From: Xylaria sp. FL1777
Taxonomy: Eukaryota > Ascomycota > Sordariomycetes > Xylariales > Xylariaceae
Reading direction: 5' to 3'
Assembly: GCA_022578965.1 (NCBI GenBank)
Contig: MU400511.1
Coordinates: 310,001 to 374,000, forward strand
Length of the DNA stretch: 64,000 nt
Every line of letters begins with the position of its first letter. The stretch's first letter is position 1. The notes beneath the pieces were generated by a model. The model did not search any database and was not told the origin of the DNA. It saw only the letters and a program-made list of their open reading frames with translations. A program made the position numbers and the translations under genes. Shown piece after piece: positions 36,380 to 47,352 of this stretch.

Positions 36380-37294
36380 AGCTGACTTCTTACTAACGAG
36401 GGCCTCTTTGACTCACCCTTGCTGTGAACGAGCATAAGCAGTTCTACGTTCCTTCCTAACGATCCTCCTCCTTACTGGGTCACCTCGGGCGCTCAGGCAA
36501 TACGCATAAACCCGAGTACCAGCGAGCTAGGCAGAAATTGGAGCGCCCAGGGGAGTCTGAAAGCCGCCTGGTCCTTGAGGAAATGCATCCATAGCAGCGA
36601 AAGAGCACGACAGCAAATGCCCCACGTAATTCCCCACTGCGATACTCAGAGTCACTTGTCATCACGAACATGATTCAGGGTGGTTTTGAAACATGGGAAG
36701 CTTATAGTGTATATTTCTGGCCCCAAAAGGAGCTTTTTTTTATACTTCCGAAGTTTCCAGAGCAAGAAGAACACGCCTTCGGGAATCGTTCACTTGTTAC
36801 AAGCCGATAAGTTGGCCGTGCTTCGACGGGGGTGAGATCCCCAAGATGTATGACGGGGGGGACCTCGGCGGAGTAGGAAGAAGCCCTTGATTATGCGTCC
36901 AACAACGAGCATAGAAACACCTACTGATGCGACGACGATAGTGCAGCTGGTGATACTATTACATGGCCTCTTTCGATCAATAGAATTGCGTTTTTAGAAA
37001 TATTACCTGCATTGCGTGTGTTTGAGGAAGCTCACTATATCACGGTACGGATTTGAATTATGTTCTTGCATCTAAGGCGATTGATTCAACACCACCAGCC
37101 CTGAGGCATGAGCCCCCGGGCACGGAAGCCGCAATGTCACTTTGCAACAAATCACCAGGACCTTGACATTTCCTCGGGTCAACGGGACGCTTGCCTAGCA
37201 GATTGTTAGAGGTTGGCACAACACACATCACTAGAGAGAGAGAGATAAACAGACTTGAGACATATAAGGAGTTTTTTGCGATGCTGGTGCACAT
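36380..37294 (-). pseudogene. Decayed MFS sugar transporter
   Basis: Ordered fragments of a hexose-transporter-type protein on the minus strand, in several frames and with stops. From N- to C-terminal they are: QSDIAASVPGGSC (about 37100-37150; intact relatives have QGGIxASMPGGSW), SVGVSMLVVGRIIKGF (about 36880-36930), and YILGISPPSKHGQLIGL followed by a stop (about 36800-36850; relatives have EISPPSKRGRLVGLQQ). Then come QWGITWGI, FLKDQAAFRLPWALQFLP (about 36500-36580), and a PExPRW-like piece near 36440-36480. A one-base shift separates the second and third pieces. A GTGAAC...GCAG interval before QWGITWG fits an ancestral intron. No C-terminal half was found. The gene is inactive; the cause (RIP or simple decay) needs base-substitution counts. 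Confidence 0.72.
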
Positions 37295-38450
37295 CGATGA
37301 GATATCGAAGCCGAAGAGTGTGCTACCTTGTACTTACTCATGCGATTTTATTGACTTGGTGCAGAGAGGGCCACATCGAGGGTCGAATCATAGAACATAC
37401 CGATCCCATATATAGCCGCAGTCACCTAGTCCGGTAGTAATTGATCATTTAAGAAGCTTCAATAGCGATATTCTTAGAGTGAGACAAGCTAAAAGGCCAG
37501 CGGCAATAGCGGAACTTCATGCACGTGCATACACTGCGGACGAAGAAAGGGGGACGGGGGGATCAACGTTTAAGCAATATAAAGTACGTCTTTTTTTTGA
37601 CAGCACCTTACCTTCGTAATTTTACGAGAACTTCGAGACATGTAGATGACTTATCAATATAATTATTGTGTGTGTGTGTGTCTATATGAAGCAAGAATGT
37701 TACCATTGTCCAAGTGCTTCTTCGTTGGTCAAATGGAAATGTAGAAATTAAACGTGGCACTGCTTGTGCAATTCACTCTCCTGGTATAAATTAATAGACG
37801 AAAACGATCCATTGCTTCCTAGAGTCTTCGTTTCTTCTAGCTGATACATCATGCCTTTCACCTCTGTACTCTCAGACATACCTACCTTTTCATACTAAGC
37901 CCATCTCCCTAGGTAGGAGCATCTTATTCTGTGGGGGTATTGGGAAGACTGCTGATACAGACTGGAAGGGAGCAATTGCTACCTGGGTACGCAGTTGCTG
38001 GCTAAGGCCCACCTCCTTCCAATCTACATCACTGTTTTATATGCTCAATTGCCTCACTAGGTACCTACCTACCCATAGTAGACCTTACGAACTGCCTTCC
38101 TTCTCTACGGAGAAAAGCTGTGACGTAAGTCCTGCTTGCGTAAGTAGTCGTACCTACGTACTTGCTTGCCTCTACACCTCCTTAAAGTACCCCTGTGTAA
38201 GTTGCTACCTTAGGTAGCGGCAGGTAGGTCAGCCATATAATTTACAGAGGGAGGTGTTACCACTGCATCATTTCGACGTGTTTGTTCTTTTCTCAACCCG
38301 TCTGTTTTTCATTCCAGCCCTCGTCCACATACATCTTTCTGCTCTTAACTTACCACTGCTATTAATAAAGATAGGTATATTCTGAAAGTTGATACAATCC
38401 TATTGTGCAGCACACTATTTTGACGTTGGCAGCTTAGAACTTATCACATC
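37295..38450. promoter_or_regulatory. Upstream region of the SRR1-domain gene
   Basis: About 1.16 kb with a (GT)n run near 37667-37681 and clustered gtacctacctac and taggtagc words at 38050-38230. It presumably includes the SRR1-gene promoter. No factor site was assigned. Confidence 0.4.
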
Positions 38451-39417
38451 ATGGAAGGACATGCCTCGAACCGCCCATCTCCAAAGGAGGACGTAGCTGA
38501 AGAAGAGCCTAAGGTATATGGCTCTATCATCGGCCGTAATCTGTACAACAGTGGCCGACCACTGTGGACTAGAGAACAATTCAGGGATTTCGGAGCGCAA
38601 CTCGATGCCAATCCCGAGTGGCTTGTTCATACTCGACTTAATGGCAAAAAGGTACATTTCAAAAACCAGGCATTCGGCGAAGATGCAAGACACTGGTCAG
38701 TAGTGGTCTAAGTGAGATCCTTATACCTGAACGACATGCTAATAATGACGACTCAACAGGCGCACTAAAGTGATATTCTTCGGCTGGCGATACCTCTTAC
38801 ACCCCACAACCCACCCGGGACTTAACTTCCAGTTCTGTACTCTAGGCATTGAACAGGTCGATACCCGAATAAAGAGGTTCGGGTACCTTTTACCTCAACA
38901 CGACCCAAACGAGCTGCACAGATTGTTCCATCTAGAAAAGACACATTGGGCGCGATGTGAGGCGCGTCAAAACATCGAGAAGCTGCTATCGAACTATGAG
39001 CTTCCGCCCACTATCAACAAGCTCGTCTGTTTCGGCCTCGGGAATGACCTTATCGGCAAGTACGATTTTGGCCCTCAACATCCAGCCGCGCTCACTCTCC
39101 GGGAATACCTCGTGAATAGATTGGGACACCCAGTACGGCTTTTGACGCAAGACCCAGAATACACCTCCGATACGACGACCGTTCTCACTCGGGAAGGGTT
39201 CGAGGTCGTCGGCATGAACGGCATGGATGGGTTCCTCGAAGTTGACGAAAACTCAGTGGTCCTTTCCATTTTCGTGGACACTCACGTCAAAGAGATCCTG
39301 GCGGACTTCACGAGACCCGCCGTCATCATTGACATCCCCTTTGAGCCGCAAGATCTAGATTGGGATAAAATAGACTGGCCCAATATCAAGGAAAACCCAG
39401 TCGAGGGCCAGGATTAG
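38451..39417 (+). CDS. SRR1-domain protein (possible premature stop)
   Basis: Resembles the SRR1-like family, linked in plants and animals to clock and heme regulation; its biochemical role in fungi is unknown. Exon 1 is 38451-38695 and exon 2 starts at 38760 after a 64-bp intron, joining as DARHWRTKVIFFGW. Family features include the NKLVCFGLGNDLIGKYDFGP core, HPAALTLREYL, VRLLTQDPEY, FLEVDENSVVLSIF and a segment ending PAVIIDIPFEP. The frame stops at TAG 39415-39417, giving 303 residues. A canonical GTAAGA donor lies only 8 bp after the stop, and the downstream exon (39494-39725) continues the family's C-terminus in the same phase. The stop may therefore be a lesion, a readthrough codon, or a sequence error (see findings). 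Confidence 0.82.
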
Positions 39418-39493
39418 AGACTCCTGTAAGATCACATGATGTCGATCATAGGAAGCTACCATACCGCCGACCTTGCTAACTGCTGATGTCTAG

Positions 39494-39725
39494 GGAGGCG
39501 TCAACATATGACGTAACTAACCCCGACACACCTCGCACAGAAGCCATGTTCAAAGAGTACCACGACGCCGGCCGGTGGACCCCGCGCAGATGGGGATCGC
39601 CGGGCAAATGGGTGCCTTTGTGGTCGACCGAGTTGGAAGTATGGGTGAGAAAGAACGGCAGCAGAGTGCTGAACACCGAGACTCCTGACGAGACTCGTGC
39701 TGAGAGCTCCAAGGAAAAGAATTAG
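39494..39725 (+). CDS. Probable last exon of the SRR1-domain gene
   Basis: After a 68-bp interval (39426-39493) with a GTAAGA donor, a GCTAAC branch-like site and a GTCTAG acceptor, the frame resumes in the phase left by the exon upstream. It reads EASTYDVTNPDTPRTEAMF and ends near LEVWVRKNGSR before a charged tail and a stop. Fungal SRR1 proteins usually end with an SPRVxxMxxxY segment followed by a strand ending in V(Y/W)VRK, so this is likely the true C-terminus. It is cut off from the body by TAG at 39415. Alternatively it is translated as its own 79-codon frame from ATG 39486, which I think less likely. Confidence 0.6.
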
Positions 39726-40694
39726 GGTGTGGAAAATTGACATGCTAGGGAGAGCATTATAACTAATTAGCGAATTGTGGTGGTTTTTTTGGTGTTTCTT
39801 TTCCTGCATAGATTAGCAAGCGATGGAATAATGACTATTTAACACCATTTCATACAGCAATAGACTTATTTGGCGTGGATTCTATACACGGCATCAATAG
39901 TCTCCTTTCAGAACAGTTGCAGGTTAAGTAAGATGCTTGTATTGAATAAAGCTATAGTCGACTGCAGGGTTAGTGCTTTCTTATACGTGGTCATGATCTT
40001 CATTATTGTTCTTCTTGTTTGATTATTATTAATTTTGTATTTATTTCTTCCCAAAAGAAAATCCAAAAAAAAAAAACCTTCCCCTTTCCCCTTTCCCCTT
40101 TCCCCTTTCCCCTTTCCCCAATTCTTCACCCATTTATTTTAAAATATATAGAGATAGTCAGGTACTTACTGGTTTTGATCTTGATGCTCTACGTAAGTAA
40201 GGATCGAAAGCTGGTGTAGAATAAAGACCCTTACGTTCTGCGGTTAATTGATGCCAGTAACGTAACTCTCTCCCTCTCTCTTTACCGTGACTAATTTATC
40301 TTTTACGTAAGTAATAAACGTGCGTGCATTGCGACATCATATCCCTTGTATTAAGTCTGCGGACTATCTAGTATTGGTTTTCTCTTACGTTTGCTCATAC
40401 TTGTCTATTCATTTTGTCGCATTGTATTTTTCATCTACAGATTAGGATACAACTTGCTCATTGGGATACATGAAAGGTGCCTGGAATGTCATCTTTGTGG
40501 GTTGATTTTATCCTAGGTCGCCATCTATAGTTCATGGTATAATCTGCACACCAGTTTTAAACTTGTCTAGTATTAAAAGAAGACATAAACAAGTCACTAT
40601 TTTAGCACCACCTTCAGTATGATGACGATCCGGTCCAAACCCCAGAATGCACCGCTACTCAATGTCTAGCGTTAAGTCATCCAGGGATCTTTCT
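39726..40694. other. Convergent 3' region with a heptanucleotide repeat
   Basis: About 970 bp between converging genes. A CCCCTTT tandem repeat of about five and a half units lies at 40080-40119. No gene was seen. Confidence 0.6.
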
Positions 40695-43209
40695 TTATTC
40701 CGCGTTGCTATATTTCTGGTTGTGCGTGGAAATAGCTCTGCATTAGACATATCAGCATTAATCACCAACTATTAAATATGTTCAACAAGTGACGTAAAGA
40801 TGGGCATTGGCATACCTTCCACTGGGATCGGTCTGTTTAGACCATTTTGGCGTCCACCGCATTACTGTCGAAGCACAATGAGGGGGGAAGTGTTCATCGA
40901 ACATCGTACGGTACCAGTATCTAAAGGCAAGGTCAGTAAACCAAAAAAAATCACCAATGACATGAATCTAGTCTCTATGACTTACGCCTCCTTGGTGTCA
41001 GGAATGTCGGTACCCCACTCGGGCTTGGGGTTCTTCATCATCTCATCAGTAACGTGGAGTTCGGCGTTATCCTTAAGGGCATCGATCCAGCCGTAGCCCA
41101 CACCATCGGAGAACTGCTCCTTCTGTCTCCAGAGGATCTCGTCTGGCAGGTATGGCTCGGCTCCAGGCTGATCCGAGGTATCGAATGCTTTTCTCAGAAT
41201 CCATTTCTCAATGCGCTCCTTCGTGATCATCTTCTCTTGCGGATCGATGTTCATACAGACCTCCAGAAACTACAAGATCAATAATTAGTAAAGACGGGCG
41301 TGTACGTAGAATGCGCCGAACCTGACTTACTTCTTTGTCGAGGAAAGGCACACGAGCCTCAAGACCCCAAGCCGCTGTGGATTTGTTGGCTCGTAGGCAG
41401 TCTGCTAGGTGTAGGTCCTTGACCCTCCGAACGGTCTCCTCGTGGAAAGCCTTCTTGTCAGGAGCAGCATGGAAGTAGAGATATCCTCCAAAAATCTCGT
41501 CACTACCTTCGCCGCTTAGTACCATTTTGACTCCCATAGCCTTGATTTTGCGTGATAGTAGGTACATGGGTGTGGAAGCTCGGATGGTTGTTACATCGTA
41601 CGTTTCGAGGTGGTAAATGACATCAGAGAGGGCGTTGAGACCATCGTCAATAGTAAAGGTCATGACGTGGTGCTTTGTGCCCAGAAACTTGGCGACCTTA
41701 AGAGCAGCTTCGTTATCTGGTGATCCGGGCAAGCCGATGGAGAAAGAGTTGAGTTGCGGTAGGTACGTGACGGTCGATAGCCTGTTCTCGTCATCGATAC
41801 CGACTAGACCTTCACCTTTATCAGCATCTTCCACAGTGTCCGTAACTTGGCCGTTGGCGGCCAATGCAGCTTTCTTCAGTCTTAAAGTCTCTCGCTGGGC
41901 AATGGACGCAACTAGACTCGAATCTAATCCGCCAGATAGCAAGACTCCGTAAGGAACCTCAGCCATCAGTCGTTTCCTGACGGACTTCTCGAGAGTCTCG
42001 CGAACTAGTTTCAAGTCCAGTGGTGTGTCGGGGATTCTTGAGCTTTCCCACCAGGTCGGCTGGAAATAACGGGTGGTTTCTTTGGTCAATGTGTCGTAGA
42101 TGTGGCCAGGAGGAAATGCGCGAATATTGTCACAGACACTATGTAGGCACTTCAACTCGGAAGCAAAGTAGGTCGTGTCCTGTTCCTTTGAACTCCATCC
42201 TTGGTAAAATGTGGTGATACCGATGGGATCACGGGCAGCAATTGTTCGGTCGAGGTTCTTGTCGTAGAGCACGAAAGAGAACATGCCATCGAGGTACTTG
42301 GGGGCGTCGAGGCCATATTCGAGATACTAGTTGATGGGTAAGCAATTGGGTACGTTTCTCACCCTGCCTAGCATATTGCGCATCTGAATTGTTCTTACTA
42401 AGGGAATGATAACTTCGCAGTCGGATGTGGTCTTGTAGTGGTAGGGCTTCTTCAGAGCTTTTCGGATCAGCCTGTGGTTGTAGATTTCGCCATTAACGGC
42501 TAGCACGATGCTTTCGTCTTCACTGGTAAGCGGCTGGGCCCCGGATTCTGAAGTTCTAATTAGCACAATCGACTCGTAGAGCTAAGATGATGCTCGCATG
42601 CATTATCTGTCTTGCTGTCTATCTGTCTTGCTGTCTATCTGTCTGTACATACCCACGCCGACGATACTCAATCTCTCATGGCAGAGGACTATTCCCACGT
42701 CAATGAGCGAACGTCAATATTTCCCGTCAGCTAGACTCACTCGTGTTCTTGGAAATGACGCTGCCACCTAATGGATCTCATGTTAACCAGACTATTCGGG
42801 GGCATGGCCAGGCCGAGTTTGCGACTCACTCCAATCAGGGCCTCTGTGTCGAACTCTGCGCAAAACAAGTCAATTAAAGAACCACGGACGGAGGCGAACC
42901 CGTACTCACTGCCTCGCAAGTTTGAGAGCCGTCGGCTTGAACTTCTGGACGTCTGGATGACTGCAAGTGTGCCGTGTTAGTCATCATATGGTGTCGCGTC
43001 GAGCGCAGATCGGACAGCTATGCGGCAATGGTAATGCAGAGCGGGGCTCATCATTCTGCTGTATCGCAAGCTTGTGAATGCCCCTCCATATTCCATATTC
43101 CATATGTGTGCACAGCAGGGGAGTGGGTGCATTGCTGCGTACGCAACGGTAGCAGAAGTCCAGAGGACGGAACAGGTACTGACCAGTGGCAAGCAAATAT
43201 ACCACACAT
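40695..43209 (-). CDS. Asparagine synthetase (glutamine-hydrolysing)
   Basis: Converts aspartate, glutamine and ATP to asparagine. Ten exons: 43184-43209, 42910-42960, 42830-42855, 42741-42767, 42653-42688, 42399-42547, 41331-42326, 40986-41269, 40816-40920 and 40695-40737. They total 580 residues, a normal length. The first two rebuild [20 protein letters not shown] with the nucleophilic Cys2. Later junctions give [29 protein letters not shown] and [19 protein letters not shown]. The synthetase half has the ATP-binding SGGLDSS loop, [13 protein letters not shown] and [11 protein letters not shown]. The last exons give [12 protein letters not shown] and a short tail ending [14 protein letters not shown]. 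The N-terminal third is split into five very short exons (26-51 nt). Expression would be expected to follow general amino-acid control, but I found no clear TGACTCA site. Confidence 0.96.
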
Positions 43210-44261
43210 CTTGCTCTCTATTTCCTATTTGGCGGTGCTTTGTGATCGAAGAGAAATACTCAATTGACCGACGTAGAAGCCTCTGAGTGGGCTGCACTAT
43301 GTGATATGGGAACTGGACGAGTGCTAGACGACAATGTATAGGCAAGATGGCGATTGGAGATGCAAAAGTGTGGAAAGAGAAAAAAAAAAACCCTGTTCTT
43401 GTTGATAGAACTTATTATTGCTCGGCTACCTAACCTAGTGTACTTGAACTAAACAATCAGTTACCTATGACTGGAATTCTGTTTCGAGATAACGGTGGGT
43501 GCCGATCTCGGCGAACTGTGACTTGACATCCCGCTGCCACGGCATCTAATCTAGGAAATCTATTTACATAGATAATACCGTAGGTAGGTAGGCATAGTGA
43601 AACCTACTGGCAGATAAGAGAATTCTCCGATTGATAGCTCGGCTTTTCTACTAGAGAGTGGCTAAACAATGAAAATCTCTACTGTGTAAGTTGGTATGCC
43701 TAAGAGTTGAGTTACATCGCGTTACTTGGCTCGCTGCTACGACGCCATCTCCTTGGAACATCGTGTGGGGTGGGTTAAGTAGGAAATGTGCCAAATTGAT
43801 AGTAACAGAACACAGTTTCGCCTACGGGACGCTTCGATGCTTTCAAGAAGGGCCGACGACTCACTGAACATTGTACGTCGGGTCAAATAAATGAGACAAC
43901 CATCTAGTTCGGTTATCATGCCGTTTGTAATGGTAGTATAGTCAGTGTGCAGGTCCAATGGCAACATAGAAGAACCGCAACATTCATGAAATAGCTACCT
44001 AGGTAGTACCTAGGTAAGGCCTGGAGGCATATGCATCTCTAAGGACATCTCGCGAAAATGTGTCAGTCGTCCACCCTCCCGTGTCTTATTCTACCACATT
44101 CCTGGAGCGGCATCACCAGTAGACGCTAGACCAAACCTCGCAAAGTAACGCCGTATTGTGGTATCCTTGAGAACCGAACTCCATGCCCAAAGCCGACGAA
44201 CGCAATGCTCGTAACCCCCGTAGACCCCCGCGCCCCCACACCCAAGCCGACATGTTCTCTC
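43210..44261. other. Intergenic region between ASN and UBC9 genes
   Basis: About 1.05 kb containing the asparagine synthetase promoter and the UBC9 3' region. Cctaggtagtacctagg-type words lie at 43996-44018. No gene was recognised. Confidence 0.45.
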
Positions 44262-44970
44262 TCAAGTGGCGGGATTCGATCGAACTTCACGTCTCACTCG
44301 CTTCTCATATTCGGCGCGATCTTTCTTGAACAGATTGTAGGCTTCCGCTTGTGCAGGCGACTCGGGGTTTGGATTGTCTAGTAGGTCCTGCACGCCTAAG
44401 GCGATCTGTTTGATGGTAATAGCAGGTCTCCAGCCATCGTCTTCGTTCAGGATTGACAGACAGACGGTTCCTGAGGGGTAGACATTCGGATGGAATAGGG
44501 GCGGCGTGAACTTGCCTATGGGGAGGCATTTGGGTTAGGCACATGACCACCTGTCGAACATTCACAGGTGAGTAGATAGACACTTACATTTCGGTGGCTT
44601 CGTAGGGTACTCTGCGGATGAGCCGGCTAGGTCAGCGACAAGAACAGCAGTAATGGTTGCCTTGACAGCGTTTGGGACGCACCGTCAGGGAAAGTCATGG
44701 TCATCTTAAAAAGACCGCCCTCCCAGATTGTCTTCTCCTTGCCTGGGATCCCGCACTCCCATGTCTTGAGATCCAGGACACCTTGAGCATTCTTAATGGG
44801 CCGCGCCCAGAAGCCGAAGGGGTGGTCCTTTCGCCAGTGCTTCCTGTGATTGTTACGTCAGTCAGTCACAGCGTGGGACAATGGGCCATGCGTGGCACAA
44901 ATATCGGCTTCGGGGAGCCGCGACAATCGACGAACCTTTCCTCACCCAGACGCAGGGTGCAAAGCGACAT
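44262..44970 (-). CDS. SUMO-conjugating enzyme E2 Ubc9
   Basis: Transfers SUMO from the E1 to substrate lysines in the nucleus. Exons 44936-44970, 44683-44843, 44588-44611 and 44262-44515 give 157 residues, the standard size. The first junction restores [18 protein letters not shown]. Then come [16 protein letters not shown] and [20 protein letters not shown] across two junctions. The active-site block is [19 protein letters not shown] with the catalytic cysteine at about residue 92. The C-terminus ([18 protein letters not shown]) carries the SUMO-specific features. Exon 3 is only 24 nt. The first donor is the uncommon GTTCGT, but the join is exact. It is divergent from PEX19 over 1.07 kb. 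Confidence 0.96.
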
Positions 44971-46041
44971 ATTGAGGATGGAAATGCGAGGGTGATGGTT
45001 GACTGCTGTAATGCGATTTGTCAAGTTGGTGTGGGTAACTTTGGTCCAGGAGATACAGGAGGACCTTAGTGTAGAGCTTGTACGCAGTAAGGCTGCAGGC
45101 TTGTGCAAGATGTACCAGCACTAGAGGAAATGGGCATTGGGCAGGTGCAAACGAGAACAGCACAATCCGCAACCTTAAATTGGAGGTTGGTCCCGATTAG
45201 CAGCGATACAATCCTGCGGAACAGTGTTGAGGGTAGGCGGAGAGGGTGTGTCGTGTTAGTTGGCAGATAGATATGTGACGAAATTGGATGGTGCCTATGG
45301 GAAAAAGAGGGCAAGTTTGGCAATTCTGCTCTTTCAGCAAATATGTAGAATCTGCACGAACTACCTAGTAACTACTGCTCCCGGTACCTAACTGAGAGAA
45401 GCGAAGTGGATATTGATGTTGTCGAAGAGAGAGAGAGAGATAACCGACATGTAGGCACAGTGGGGGGTTATTCTTATACACTGCCCTTCGTAGCTTCCAA
45501 GGTTGCTCCCCCGTAGCACGTAAAATGGAAGGCGGTATAGAGCATAGTATATGGGCAAACCGACCCACCGCGGGGTCTGAGTTACTTACAGTTAGACCGA
45601 TACAGTGCGGGTACAGCCGATGACCTTTGGTAGACGACGTACTTATAATAGGTTAAGTACCTACACTAGGTAGGTACCTAGGTAGGTATACTGAGTGCAT
45701 GGTGAACCTAGGCATACCTCCACTGCCAAGACTCAACGCCTCGGCACCCGCAGGGTGATTTGCGACATTCCGCTTCGTCATTCTTAGGCTGATAACCTTC
45801 ATCATTCTACAGCATACAGTATCGTCTGTATAGTCCTCTTTGTATTCATTATCCATAATATCACAAGCAACGCTACCTAGGTTCCAGCCTCAACAGAACG
45901 CCCTTGTACAAAGACATCTTGCGCCGGAGCTCTTTGGACTGACCTATATATTGACCTGGTCGTTATTACAACCGCGATACCAATTCTGCTAAGAACTGGC
46001 TAATTAATCCTTTCAAGTATCACTTCTAGCACTCGATTGCG
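44971..46041. promoter_or_regulatory. Divergent intergenic region, UBC9/PEX19
   Basis: About 1.07 kb. It has a (GA)n run near 45428-45440 and a taggtaggtacctaggtaggt block at 45667-45688. Open frames here are short and featureless. Confidence 0.45.
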
Positions 46042-47152
46042 ATGGAGACAACCAAAGCCGGCATAGCTGGCGACCAATCTAAGCAGACAGACCAGGCACC
46101 TAGTGCAGAACCCAAGGTTGTCAGTGATGTGAACGATATCGGTGATGCGCCCGACCCGGATGAGGACGATCTGGACGATCTAGACGACATGCTCGATGAA
46201 TTTTCTACCGTAAAGCTAAATTCAAAGACGGATGTACCGAAATCCACTGCTGCCGCTTCTTCTGCTTCTGCTTCCACCGGTCCACCCGCGGGTGATGGCG
46301 CCTTAGACACAAAAGATACTCTACCAGACTTAGATGACTTCTCCGAAGAAGAGTTTCAGAAACAACTGCAAGCGGGAATGGCGGAACTAATGAATGACTT
46401 GGAAGGCTCGGCAAGTATTACTCTCCTTCGGTATAGTTTCTCCTGCTGACTATATTATAGCCAGACATGCAAGCCCAGTTCGAAAGCATATTCAAGGGAC
46501 TCGGGGCTGCAGAAACAACTGGCCTAAGTGATGAAGCTGCTTCGATACCACAATCACCTGAGAGGATAGCTGCGGAGCTCAGTCAAGATGCTTCTTTTCA
46601 GGAGACTATCCAACGGACGATGGCAAGGATGCAAGCATCAGGCGACCAAGCGACAGCTGCCGCCACGGCTGAGGGGTCTGAAGATGACTTTATAGCCGAG
46701 ATGATGAAGGCTATGAAAGATATCCCTGGAGGCGATGGTAACGAAGAAGATTTTTCTAAGTTGTTGATGGGCATGATGGAACAGCTCACCAATAAAGAAA
46801 TTCTATACGAACCCATGAAAGAGCTGAATGAGAAGTTCCCCGGGTGGATGGAGAAGAACAAGGATACATTGGCGAAAGATGACCTGAAGCGGTACCAGGA
46901 ACAACAAGTTCTTGTGGCTGAAATGGTCACCAAGTTTGAAGAGCCCACATACTCCGACTCAAATGCAGCGGATCGAGAGTACATTGTGGACAGAATGCAG
47001 AAGGTAAGCGGCTTTACGACCAATGGATTGTGAGTCACTAACCGTGAATTCAGATGCAAGCGGCGGGATCACCACCTCACGATTTAGTTGGAGATATGCC
47101 TTCAGCTAAGGAAGTCCTCGATGGCCCTGAGGACTCCTGTGCGCCACAGTGA
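46042..47152 (+). CDS. Peroxisomal biogenesis factor Pex19
   Basis: Cytosolic chaperone and import receptor for peroxisomal membrane proteins. Exons 46042-46410, 46461-47003 and 47054-47152 (two 50-bp introns) give 336 residues. The acidic N-terminus (DPDEDDLDDLDDMLDEF) is the Pex3-binding type. The core helical domain includes EEEFQKQLQAGMAELMND, MMEQLTNKEILYEPMKEL and KFPGWMEKN. The protein ends in CAPQ, a CaaX box suited to farnesylation. Intron 1 appears to use a GC donor (TCG|GCAAGT) with a GCTGAC branch site and a TATAG acceptor, giving GSPDMQAQFE. An alternative GT-AG choice nearby also keeps frame (giving GSANMQAQFE). Confidence 0.95.
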
Positions 47153-47352
47153 AGCAACATCATCATGAACCTTGGGTGAGAGTGATTTATACATTTGGAT
47201 CCGCGGCTTCCGGACACCATTCAGCTATGTACGATATATACACGCGAGATGCGGCCTAACCTAGGTTATAGCATCCATTAAATCCTACAACGTCAATACA
47301 ACACTGATCGTAAAAGCGATCAAGAAACAAAACCTATACGGACAGGCATTGT
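47153..47352. other. Short convergent spacer
   Basis: 200 bp between the PEX19 stop and the stop of the next gene on the opposite strand. It should contain both transcript ends. Confidence 0.5.
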
